A stretch of DNA of 64,000 bases from Comamonas antarctica (GTDB lineage: Bacteria > Pseudomonadota > Gammaproteobacteria > Burkholderiales > Burkholderiaceae_C), in the NCBI RefSeq assembly GCF_013363755.1, contig NZ_CP054840.1, positions 124,001-188,000 of the forward strand, read 5' to 3'. The stretch's first letter is position 1; each line of letters opens with the position of its first letter. The position numbers were made by a program, and so were the translations under genes. Below the pieces are notes generated by a model. It was given only the letters and a program-made list of their open reading frames with translations, was not told the origin of the DNA and made no database searches. Of the stretch, positions 1-7,308 are shown one piece after another.

Positions 1-145
1 GCGTTTCGGGGCGCAGCTGCTGCTGCAGGCGCTCGGGCTCGCGGTGCTGCTCCGGGGCCCAGCCCAGGCTGGCCAGCGCGCCCTGGCTCCAGGCGAAATA
101 GCCGGCATTGGCCAGCAGCAGGATCAACAGGGCAATGCGCAGCAT
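1..145 (-). CDS. N-terminal part of a SPOR-type membrane-anchored protein (cut by window edge)
   Basis: Read on the minus strand from the ATG at 143-145; 48 codons are visible and the frame is still open at the window edge. The product begins MLRIALLILLLANAGYFAWS, a short positively charged start followed by a hydrophobic segment, then a Gln/Arg/Glu-rich linker. This start is what I know from single-pass SPOR-domain proteins lying next to birA in Comamonadaceae, which bind denuded peptidoglycan at the septum, but the SPOR domain itself lies outside the window. It begins 14 bases after the birA stop on the same strand, so it is probably the third gene of a SET-birA-SPOR operon. The functional name is inference. 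Confidence 0.6.
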   Translation of the reverse strand, partial: MLRIALLILLLANAGYFAWSQGALASLGWAPEQHREPERLQQQLRPET

Positions 146-159
146 CGAAGGCCTTTCTG

Positions 160-987
160 TCAGGCAGTGGGCGCGGTGCGGGGCCGCACGCTGATGTCCG
201 AACTGGTCACGGCGCGCAGGCCCGCGTCGGTCTGCACCAGCAGCGCGCCATCGGGACCCACGCCCTGGGCCAGGCCGCTCTGGCCGTCGCTCAGGTTGAC
301 GACACGGCCTTGCAGCAAGTCGCGTTCGGCAAAGCGCGCGCGCACCGGTGCAAAGCCGTGCTGTTCAAAGGCCTGCAGGGCCTGGACCAGCGGCGGCACG
401 ATGCGGCCCAGCGCCGTGGGGGCGTCGAGCGCGGGGTCGATGTCGTGCAGGCTGGCCGGCTTGGTCGACAGGCCTTCGGCCGCGGGTGCCCGCACGTTGA
501 GACCCATGCCGATCACCACATAGCGCGACGGGCCGCCGGGGCCGATGCCGTTGGCGGTCTCGATCAGGATGCCGCCAAGCTTGCGGTCGCCTTCGAGCCA
601 GAGGTCGTTGGGCCATTTGAGGCCCAGGCGTGCGCGCGCATCGCCCGCAGAGGGCAGCTGCGGCTGCAGGCTTTGCGCCAGGCTCACGCCCACGGCCAGC
701 GACAGTCCCGACCATTCGACCGGGTCCATGGGCAGGCCCAGCGAGAAGGTCAGCGAATCGCCGATGCCGCTGACCCACTGGCGGCCGAGCCGGCCGCGGC
801 CCGCGGTCTGGCTTTCGGTGACCAGCAAGATGGGTTCGCAGCGGCCGGCGCGCGCGCGGCGCATCAGCTCGGTATTGGTGGAATCGATCTCCGGCAGGAT
901 CTCGACGCTGAAGCCCTCGAGCAGCGGGCTCACGGCCTGCCAAAGCGTCTCGGCGGGCCAGCGGATGGGGTGGGCAGGCAGGCTCAT
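160..987 (-). CDS. birA: Biotin--[acetyl-CoA-carboxylase] ligase, catalytic-domain-only form
   Basis: Activates biotin to biotinyl-AMP and transfers it to the lysine of biotin carboxyl carrier protein in the cytoplasm. The 275-residue product shows the BPL signature GRGRLGR (63-69) and KWPNDL (124-129) followed by RKLGGILIE, the ATP/biotin-binding parts of the LplA/BirA fold. There is no room for the N-terminal winged helix that lets E. coli BirA (321 aa) repress the bio operon, so this one should be a ligase without repressor function. The start at 987 is chosen because its ATG overlaps the stop of the upstream SET gene as ATGA, implying translational coupling; a longer open frame upstream lacks homology to the family. 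Confidence 0.93.
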   Translation of the reverse strand: MSLPAHPIRWPAETLWQAVSPLLEGFSVEILPEIDSTNTELMRRARAGRCEPILLVTESQTAGRGRLGRQWVSGIGDSLTFSLGLPMDPVEWSGLSLAVGVSLAQSLQPQLPSAGDARARLGLKWPNDLWLEGDRKLGGILIETANGIGPGGPSRYVVIGMGLNVRAPAAEGLSTKPASLHDIDPALDAPTALGRIVPPLVQALQAFEQHGFAPVRARFAERDLLQGRVVNLSDGQSGLAQGVGPDGALLVQTDAGLRAVTSSDISVRPRTAPTA

Positions 988-1502
988 GCGGCGCGCTCCA
1001 GCTGGTCGCCAGGCATCGGCGGGCGCCAGCCGCGCTTGGGCGCGAGCAGCGTGCCGCGGCAGTTGGCAGCGCCGCAATAGCAGGGATACTCGGCCTTGAG
1101 CTTGGCGGTATAGCGTTCTTCGAGCATCAGGCCATAGTCGTAGTTCAGCTCCTCGCCGGCCGCAATGTTGCGCAGCGCGCGGATGAAGATGCGGCCGTCC
1201 TGCTCGTCGGTGTAGCAGTTGGGGTTGCAGCTGTGGTTGATCCAGCGCGACGAGTTGCCGCCGAAGTTGGCGTCGATCACGCGGTCTTCGTCGACGTGGA
1301 AGTAGAAGGTGTGGTTGGGCTGCAGCGGATCGTGCGGGTGGCGGTCCTGGGCCTGCTGCCAGGAAATGATTTCACCCGTGTACTCAATGAGGATTTCGCC
1401 CTCGGCAATATCCTGCACGGCAAAGACCCCCTTGCCATGCACGCCGGAGCGCCGGGTCTGGATGCGGCGCGAGGCCGGCGAAGAGGGCTGGGTGCGGGGC
1501 AT
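984..1502 (-). CDS. Bacterial SET-domain protein-lysine methyltransferase
   Basis: A 172-residue protein that is almost entirely a SET domain, the AdoMet-dependent lysine methyltransferase fold of eukaryotic histone methyltransferases. Visible motifs in order: SGVHGKGVFA (19-28, AdoMet site), NHSCNPN (89-95), GEELNYDY (116-123, catalytic tyrosine region) and a post-SET zinc knuckle with C141, C143 and C148 that would join C92. All essential residues are present, so activity is expected. The start is the ATG at 1500-1502; the open frame continues upstream without resemblance to the family. It overlaps birA by four bases and faces topB across about 120 bases. Bacterial SET proteins are known (for example in Chlamydia, Legionella and Burkholderia), with histone-like or ribosomal targets; the substrate here is unknown. 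Confidence 0.88.
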   Translation of the reverse strand: MPRTQPSSPASRRIQTRRSGVHGKGVFAVQDIAEGEILIEYTGEIISWQQAQDRHPHDPLQPNHTFYFHVDEDRVIDANFGGNSSRWINHSCNPNCYTDEQDGRIFIRALRNIAAGEELNYDYGLMLEERYTAKLKAEYPCYCGAANCRGTLLAPKRGWRPPMPGDQLERAA

Positions 1503-1522
1503 TGGAATCTCTGATACTTTGA

Positions 1523-1555
1523 ATATGCACACATGCGCGTGCGCGTGCACGCGTG
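1523..1555. repeat. 33-bp perfect alternating purine-pyrimidine tract (possible Z-DNA)
   Basis: Every base from 1523 to 1555 alternates purine and pyrimidine, mostly GC/GT/CA steps, the sequence type that converts most easily to left-handed DNA under negative supercoiling. It lies in the shared upstream region of the SET-birA genes (minus) and topB (plus), 21 bases before the SET ATG and 65 before the topB ATG. The alternation is seen directly; the Z-DNA reading is inference from known sequence preferences. Confidence 0.75.
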
Positions 1556-1620
1556 AGAATGGATTGTAGAAGCGCTTGCCAGCCCTTGAGGGAGGGCGCT
1601 TGAAATGACGAGAACACACA

Positions 1621-4536
1621 ATGACAAAAACACTGGTGATTGCCGAGAAGCCTTCCGTGGCGCAGGACATTGTCCGGGCGCTGACCCCTGTCGCGGGCAA
1701 GTTCGAAAAGCACGATGACCATTTCGAGAGCGACGGCTATGTGGTGACGAGCGCCGTGGGCCACCTGGTGGAAATCCAGGCCCCCGAGCAGTTCGACGTC
1801 AAGCGCGGCAAATGGAGCTTTGCCAATCTGCCGGTGATCCCGCCCTTCTTCGACCTGAAGCCCGTCGACAAGACCAAGAGCCGTTTGAATGCCGTGGTGC
1901 GGCTGGCCAAGCGCAAGGACGTCACGCGCCTGGTCAACGCGTGTGACGCGGGCCGCGAGGGTGAGCTGATCTTCCGCCTGATCGAGCAGTACGCGGGCGG
2001 CAACAAGCCGCTGGGCAAGCCGGTGCAGCGCCTGTGGCTGCAGTCGATGACGCCGCAAGCCATCCGCGCGGGCTTCGAGAGCCTGCGCAGCAACGAGCAG
2101 ATGCAGGGCCTGGCCGACGCCGCGCGCAGCCGTTCCGAGGCCGACTGGCTGGTGGGCATCAACGGCACGCGCGCCATGACGGCGTTCAATTCGCGCGATG
2201 GCGGCTTCTTCCTGACCACCGTCGGCCGGGTGCAGACGCCGACGCTGTCGGTGGTCGTCGAGCGCGAGGAGAAGATCCGCAAGTTCGTGAGCCGCGATTA
2301 CTGGGAGATCCACGGCACCTTCGGTGCCCAGGCCGGCGAGTACCTGGGCAAGTGGTTCAATCCGCAATGGAAGAAAAGCGAAGACGCCGAGCTGCGCGCC
2401 GACCGCGTGTGGAGCCTGGCCGAAGCCCAGGCGATTGCCCAGGCCGCGCGCGGCAAGCCGGCCGTGGTGACCGAGGAAAGCAAGCCCACGACCCAGGCCT
2501 CGCCGCTGCTGTTCGATCTGACCAGCCTGCAGCGCGAAGCCAACGGCAAGTTCGGCTTTTCGGCCAAGACCACGCTGTCGATCGCGCAAAGCCTTTATGA
2601 GCGCCACAAGGCCCTGACCTATCCGCGTACCGATTCGCGTGCGCTGCCAGAGGATTACCTGCCCGTGGCGCAGCAGACCTTCGAGATGCTGGCCAAGAGC
2701 GGCATGCGCCACCTCGAGCCGTTTGCGCAGCAGGCCCTGCAGAACAACTACGTGCGCCCGAGCAAGCGCATCTTCGACAACAGCAAGGTGTCGGACCACT
2801 TCGCCATCATCCCGACCACGCAGGCGCCGAGCGGCCTGAGCGAGGCCGAGCAAAAGCTCTATGACCTGGTGGTGCGCCGCTTCATGGCGGTGTTCTTCCC
2901 GAGCGCCGAGCACCAGGTGACGACGCGCATCAGCCGTGTCGAGAACAACCACTTCAAGACCGAAGGCAAGGTGCTGGTCAAGCCGGGCTGGCTGGCGATC
3001 TACGGCAAGGAAGCCGCGCACGAAGTCGAGGACGCCAAGGACGGCGACAAGGGCCAGAACCTGGTGCCGGTGCAGCCCGGCGAGCAGCCGCTGGCCAAGG
3101 CCGTCGATCCCAAGGGTCTCAAGACCAAGCCGCCCGCGCGCTACTCCGAAGCCACGCTGCTGGGCGCGATGGAAAGCGCGGGCAAGCAGGTCGAGGACGA
3201 GGAACTGCGCTCGGCAATGCAGGAAAAGGGCCTGGGCACGCCAGCCACGCGCGCAGCCATCATCGAAGGTCTGCTGACCGAGAAATACATGCTGCGCGAA
3301 GGCCGCGAGCTGATTCCCACGGCCAAGGCCTTCCAGCTGATGACGCTGCTGCGCGGCCTGGGCGTCGAGGAGCTGTCGCGCGCCGAGCTCACCGGCGAGT
3401 GGGAGTACAAGCTGTCGCAGATGGAAAAGGGCCAGCTGTCGCGCGAAGCCTTCATGCAGGAAATCGCCGGCATGACCGAGCGCCTGGTGAAGAAGGCCAA
3501 GGAATACGACCGCGACACCATTCCCGGCGACTACGCGACGCTGAACACGCCTTGCCCGAACTGCGGCGGCGTGGTCAAGGAAAACTACCGCCGCTACGCC
3601 TGCACCGGCGCCGACGGCAAGAGCAGCGGCTGCGGCTTCTCGTTCACCAAGTCCCCGGCCGGGCGCACCTTCGAGACGCACGAGGCCGAAGCCCTGCTGC
3701 GCGACCGGCGCATCGGCCCGCTGGAAGGTTTCCGTTCCAAGGCCGGCTGGCCGTTCGTGGCCGAAGTCGCCATCGTGCGCGACGAGGAGAACAACAACTA
3801 CAAGCTCGAGTTCGATTTCGGCGATGACGCCAACGCCGAGGACACGGGCGAGATCGTCGATTTCACGCGCCAGCAGCCGCTCGGCCCCTGCCCGAAGTGC
3901 GGCGCGCCGGTGTTCGAGCATGGCAGCAACTATGTCTGTTCCAAGGCCGTGCCCACGCCGGCCCAGGCCGTGCCCAGCTGCGACTTCAAGAGCGGCCAGA
4001 TCATCCTGCAGCAGCCGATCGAGCGCGAGCAGATGGCCAAGCTGCTCGCGACCGGCAAGACCGACCTGCTGGAGAAGTTCGTCTCCAACCGCACGCGCCG
4101 CGCGTTCAAGGCCTTCCTGGTCTGGGATGCGGCCGAGGGCAAGGTGAATTTCGAGTTCGAGAAGCGCGATTCGAAGTACCCGGCACGCAAGACCGCGGGC
4201 GCACCGGCCAAGAAGGCGCCGGCGGCCAAGAAGGTGGCGGCAGCGAAAAAGGTGCCGGCGGCAAAGACCGCGGTTGCCAAGGCCGCGGCCAAGACCCCGC
4301 GCAAGGTCGCGTCGAATCTCACGCCCAGCCCCGAGCTGGCGGCCGTGATCGGCGGCGACATGGTCGCGCGCACCGAGGTCATCAAGAAGGTCTGGGACTA
4401 CGTCAAGGCCAACAACCTGCAGGATGCGACCAACAAGCGCGCCATCAACGCCGACGCCAAGCTCAAACCGGTGTTCGGCAAGGACCAGATCACGATGTTC
4501 GAGCTGGCCGGCATCGTTGGAAAGCATCTCGCTTGA
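1621..4536 (+). CDS. topB: DNA topoisomerase III with zinc ribbons, H1-like tail and C-terminal SWIB domain
   Basis: Type IA topoisomerase that passes single strands through a transient nick to decatenate and relax DNA. TOPRIM motifs are IAEKPSVAQDI near the N-terminus and CDAGREGELI (D109 region); the catalytic tyrosine is Y334 in TYPRTDSR. After the core come two zinc ribbons (CPNCGG near 645, CPKCGAP near 757). The 971-residue length greatly exceeds E. coli TopB (653): residues about 853-895 form a Lys/Ala/Pro tail like histone H1 (repeats of AAKK and AAAK), and about 899-971 form a SWIB/MDM2 domain ending LAGIVGKHLA. SWIB is a chromatin-remodelling domain, known fused to topoisomerase in Chlamydia. 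The gene diverges from the SET methyltransferase. Name certain; role of the tail unknown. Confidence 0.95.
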   Translation: MTKTLVIAEKPSVAQDIVRALTPVAGKFEKHDDHFESDGYVVTSAVGHLVEIQAPEQFDVKRGKWSFANLPVIPPFFDLKPVDKTKSRLNAVVRLAKRKDVTRLVNACDAGREGELIFRLIEQYAGGNKPLGKPVQRLWLQSMTPQAIRAGFESLRSNEQMQGLADAARSRSEADWLVGINGTRAMTAFNSRDGGFFLTTVGRVQTPTLSVVVEREEKIRKFVSRDYWEIHGTFGAQAGEYLGKWFNPQWKKSEDAELRADRVWSLAEAQAIAQAARGKPAVVTEESKPTTQASPLLFDLTSLQREANGKFGFSAKTTLSIAQSLYERHKALTYPRTDSRALPEDYLPVAQQTFEMLAKSGMRHLEPFAQQALQNNYVRPSKRIFDNSKVSDHFAIIPTTQAPSGLSEAEQKLYDLVVRRFMAVFFPSAEHQVTTRISRVENNHFKTEGKVLVKPGWLAIYGKEAAHEVEDAKDGDKGQNLVPVQPGEQPLAKAVDPKGLKTKPPARYSEATLLGAMESAGKQVEDEELRSAMQEKGLGTPATRAAIIEGLLTEKYMLREGRELIPTAKAFQLMTLLRGLGVEELSRAELTGEWEYKLSQMEKGQLSREAFMQEIAGMTERLVKKAKEYDRDTIPGDYATLNTPCPNCGGVVKENYRRYACTGADGKSSGCGFSFTKSPAGRTFETHEAEALLRDRRIGPLEGFRSKAGWPFVAEVAIVRDEENNNYKLEFDFGDDANAEDTGEIVDFTRQQPLGPCPKCGAPVFEHGSNYVCSKAVPTPAQAVPSCDFKSGQIILQQPIEREQMAKLLATGKTDLLEKFVSNRTRRAFKAFLVWDAAEGKVNFEFEKRDSKYPARKTAGAPAKKAPAAKKVAAAKKVPAAKTAVAKAAAKTPRKVASNLTPSPELAAVIGGDMVARTEVIKKVWDYVKANNLQDATNKRAINADAKLKPVFGKDQITMFELAGIVGKHLA

Positions 4537-4572
4537 TGGCAGTCATCTGAGCTACACACGGCGCGGCGCGCA

Positions 4573-5370
4573 ATGCGCTACGCTGTGGCCATGGCTTCTA
4601 CGACTGCATCCCCGCTTCCATCCGGCACCAGTCTGCCGGCCCGTGTGCTGCGCCTCGAAGGCAGCAGCAACTTCCGCGACCTCGGCGGCTACACCACCGC
4701 CGACGGCCGCAGCCTGCAATGGCGGCGGCTGTTCCGCTCCGACCACCTCGCGGGCCTGTCGGCGGCCGACCTGCGGGCGCTGGCCGCGCTGAAGATCGGC
4801 CACAGCGTCGACTTCCGCGGCGCCAACGAGTGCGCGGTGCAGGGCTATGCCTGGCCGCAGTTCCAGCGCCATGCGTTCATGGTCGAGCCGACCGTGGTGC
4901 AGCGCACCCAGGAACTGCTGGCCGCGGGCCACCAGCTCACGGCCGCGGATACCGTGGGGCTGATGCAGGACACCTACCGCAGCTTCGTGCGCGACAACGC
5001 CGACCGCTTCGCGCGCCTGTTCCAGCTGCTGCTGCAAAGCGATGCGCCGCTGGTGTTCCATTGCACGGCCGGCAAGGACCGCACGGGCTGGGCCGCGGCG
5101 CTGATCCTGTACGCGCTGGGCGTCTCGCGCGAGCAGATCATGGAAGACTACCTGCTGACCAACGTCCATTACCAGCGGCCGGTGGCGGCCGTGGCGGGCC
5201 GGCTGCCCGAGGAGGTGCTCGAGGTGCTGTGGCGCGTGCAGAACGCATTTCTCGACAGTGCACTGGAGCTGGTCGACCGCGACCATGGCGGCATGGACCG
5301 CTACCTCGCCGAGGTGCTGGGCATGGACCGCGCCGCGCGCGCGCAACTCGCGCAGCGCTATCTCGAATAG
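4573..5370 (+). CDS. Tyrosine/serine phosphatase of the IphP (Y_phosphatase3) family
   Basis: Predicted cytoplasmic dual-specificity protein phosphatase. The 265-residue product contains NFRDLGGY near the N-terminus and the P-loop HCTAGKDRTGWAAAL, with the nucleophilic Cys and phosphate-binding Arg of the CX5R motif, typical of the IphP/LipA-type family that also dephosphorylates phosphoinositides in some pathogens. An internal ATG six codons later (4591) is an alternative start; neither has a convincing ribosome site. It follows topB on the same strand after 36 bases. The true substrate cannot be read from the sequence. Confidence 0.85.
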   Translation: MRYAVAMASTTASPLPSGTSLPARVLRLEGSSNFRDLGGYTTADGRSLQWRRLFRSDHLAGLSAADLRALAALKIGHSVDFRGANECAVQGYAWPQFQRHAFMVEPTVVQRTQELLAAGHQLTAADTVGLMQDTYRSFVRDNADRFARLFQLLLQSDAPLVFHCTAGKDRTGWAAALILYALGVSREQIMEDYLLTNVHYQRPVAAVAGRLPEEVLEVLWRVQNAFLDSALELVDRDHGGMDRYLAEVLGMDRAARAQLAQRYLE

Positions 5371-5439
5371 CTGCCGCACATCCCGTTACCGGCTTGTGCG
5401 TGCGCTGGTTAGCATCGGGGCTTGTTGACGGGAGTTTTC

Positions 5440-5586
5440 ATGAAGATTTGCATTCGATGGTGCGCGGCGCTGGCATGCGTTGCGGGGCTGGCGGGCTGCG
5501 CGGGCGGGGTGGCATCCTCGGAGAGTGGCGGCAGCGGGGTGACGGTGTTTGGTACGGTCGATGCCGGAGTGAGCCGGGTGCGCTAG
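5440..5586 (+). CDS. Small predicted lipoprotein (48 aa) with porin-like C-terminal motif
   Basis: A short gene with a good ribosome site (GGGAG at 5430-5434) ahead of ATG 5440. The product starts MKICIRWCAALACVAGLAGC, a charged start, hydrophobic core and a textbook lipobox (LAGC), so it should be cleaved before Cys20 and lipidated, leaving a mature peptide of only 29 residues. The mature part is Gly/Ser-rich and ends GVTVFGTVDAGVSRVR, which resembles the first beta strand of Burkholderiales porins (VTLYGxVDAG). It could be a genuine small lipoprotein or the remnant of a longer gene; no function can be assigned. Confidence 0.55.
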   Translation: MKICIRWCAALACVAGLAGCAGGVASSESGGSGVTVFGTVDAGVSRVR

Positions 5587-5603
5587 AGGTCTGGCCGTCC
5601 ATG

Positions 5604-5675
5604 CTTCGACAGGCTCAGCACGAACGGTTTTGAACCCGGCCCTGCTTAGACAAGCTCGGCACGACCGGTTTTTGA
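5604..5675. repeat. Two REP-like units (TTCGACAGGCTCAGCACGAA type)
   Basis: Two imperfect copies, at about 5604-5631 and 5643-5675, of a short element of the form CTTCGACA-GCTC-GCACGA-CGGTTTT. The same family recurs four times at 61.8-62.1 kb. It occupies the whole gap between the small lipoprotein gene and the putP stop. Such units are known as extragenic palindromic repeats in many Gram-negative genomes; the assignment is by pattern. Confidence 0.6.
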
Positions 5676-5700
5676 ACAGCCGCTTGTCAACGGGACCCTT

Positions 5701-7191
5701 TCAGCTGCCAAGCTGCGCGATCTCCCGGTCCACTTCCGCATGGAGTTCCCGTTGCCGCGCCGACGGCGGCTTGTCCAGCAGGCTCACGGCGGCGATGGCC
5801 AGCGTGGCGAAGGCAAAGCCGGGCACCAGTTCATAGAGCCCGAACCAGTGGTAGTGCCGCCACACGAGCACCGTGAGCGCGCCCACCACCATGCCGGCAA
5901 GCGCGCCGTTGCGCGTCATGCGCGGCCAGACCAGGCTCAGCAGCACCAGCGGGCCGAAGGCCGCGCCAAAGCCGGCCCAGGCGTAGCTGACCATGCCCAG
6001 CACGCGGCTGTCCGGGTCCTGGGCGATGAGGATGGCGATGAGGGTCACGGCCAGCACCATGGCACGGCCGAACCAGACCAGTTCGCGCTGGCCTGCATCG
6101 CGGCGCAGGAAGGCCTTGTACAGGTCCTGGGTCAGCGCGCTGGCGCAGACCAGCAACTGGCAGGACAGGGTGCTCATGATCGCGGCCAGCATGGCGGCCA
6201 GCAGCATGCCGCTGATCCAGGGGTTGAACAGCAGCTTGGCGACTTCGAGGAACACGGTTTCGGCGTTGCCGGCCACATTGGCAGCCAGTTCGGGGCGCTG
6301 GCCGAAGAACGCAATGCCGAAGAACCCCACGGCCACCGCACCTCCCAGGCACAGCACCATCCAGCTCATGCCGATGCGCCGCGCCGTGGGAATGCGCCGG
6401 ACCGACTCGGCGGCCATGAAGCGCACCAGGATGTGCGGCTGGCCGAAGTAGCCCAGGCCCCAGGCCAGCAACGACACGATGGCAACGGTGTCGAGCGAGG
6501 CGATCATGTCGAACGCGCCCGGACGTGTGCGCTCGATGACCGCGCTGCTTGCGGCCACGCCGCCATCGGCATGGATCACCATCAGGGGCGCGAGAATCAG
6601 CGCGGTGATCATCAGCGAGGCCTGCAGGGTATCGGTCCAGCTCACGGCCAGGAAGCCGCCGACCAGTACATAGGCCATGGTGGCAAACGCACCAACCCAT
6701 AGCGCCAGGCGGTAGTCCATGCCGAACATGCTCTCGAACAGCCGCGCGCCCGCGACCACGCCCGACGCGCAGTAGATGGTGAAGAACACCAGGATCACCA
6801 GAGCCGTGACGATGCGCAGCAGCTGGCTGCGGTCCTCGAAGCGGTTGGTGAAGTAGTCGGGCAGGGTCAGCGCGTTGCCGACCTTCTCGGTATAGACGCG
6901 CAGGCGCGCCGCGACAAAGCGCCAGTTGCACCACGCGCCGACGCACAGGCCGATGGCAATCCACGACGCCGACAGCCCCGACACGAACACCGCGCCCGGC
7001 AGGCCCATCAGCAGCCAGCCGCTCATGTCGGAGGCGCCCGCGGACAGCGCCGTGACCACGCTTCCCAGGCTGCGGCCGCCGAGGATGTAATCCGACAGGT
7101 TGGCAGTGGCGCGCCAGCCGAACCAGCCGATCAGCAGCATGGCCAGCAGATAGATGGCAAAGGTGACGGTCGTGGGCAGGTTCGCGCTCAT
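5701..7191 (-). CDS. putP: Sodium/proline symporter
   Basis: Inner-membrane sodium:solute symporter (SSS family) importing L-proline with Na+. The 496-residue product has the expected series of about 13 hydrophobic segments and the family features SDYILGGRSLGSVVTALSAG and ASDMSGWLLMGLPG near the N-terminus, the region that binds Na+ and proline in E. coli PutP (502 aa). The start at 7191 (MSANLPTT) is preceded on the minus strand by GGAGA four bases away, better than an ATG 14 codons upstream. It stands alone, with no putA beside it; proA, the biosynthetic counterpart, lies far away at 62.5 kb. Confidence 0.93.
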   Translation of the reverse strand: MSANLPTTVTFAIYLLAMLLIGWFGWRATANLSDYILGGRSLGSVVTALSAGASDMSGWLLMGLPGAVFVSGLSASWIAIGLCVGAWCNWRFVAARLRVYTEKVGNALTLPDYFTNRFEDRSQLLRIVTALVILVFFTIYCASGVVAGARLFESMFGMDYRLALWVGAFATMAYVLVGGFLAVSWTDTLQASLMITALILAPLMVIHADGGVAASSAVIERTRPGAFDMIASLDTVAIVSLLAWGLGYFGQPHILVRFMAAESVRRIPTARRIGMSWMVLCLGGAVAVGFFGIAFFGQRPELAANVAGNAETVFLEVAKLLFNPWISGMLLAAMLAAIMSTLSCQLLVCASALTQDLYKAFLRRDAGQRELVWFGRAMVLAVTLIAILIAQDPDSRVLGMVSYAWAGFGAAFGPLVLLSLVWPRMTRNGALAGMVVGALTVLVWRHYHWFGLYELVPGFAFATLAIAAVSLLDKPPSARQRELHAEVDREIAQLGS

Positions 7192-7308
7192 GGCATCTCC
7201 GGACAGGGCGGGGGATTGCCCGATTGTGGGCACCCGCCTGCCGCGCGCGAGCCAGGGCCGGGGCCGGGCGCAAGCCAGACGGCTGCGCGCCCTGCCGAGG
7301 CGCTGCGC

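Noticed and set aside
1384..4527. A 1047-codon open frame on the minus strand opposite topB
   Set aside because: It is the antisense shadow of topB in high-GC sequence: composition is rich in Leu/Ala/Gly/His with no domain, and topB is unmistakable.
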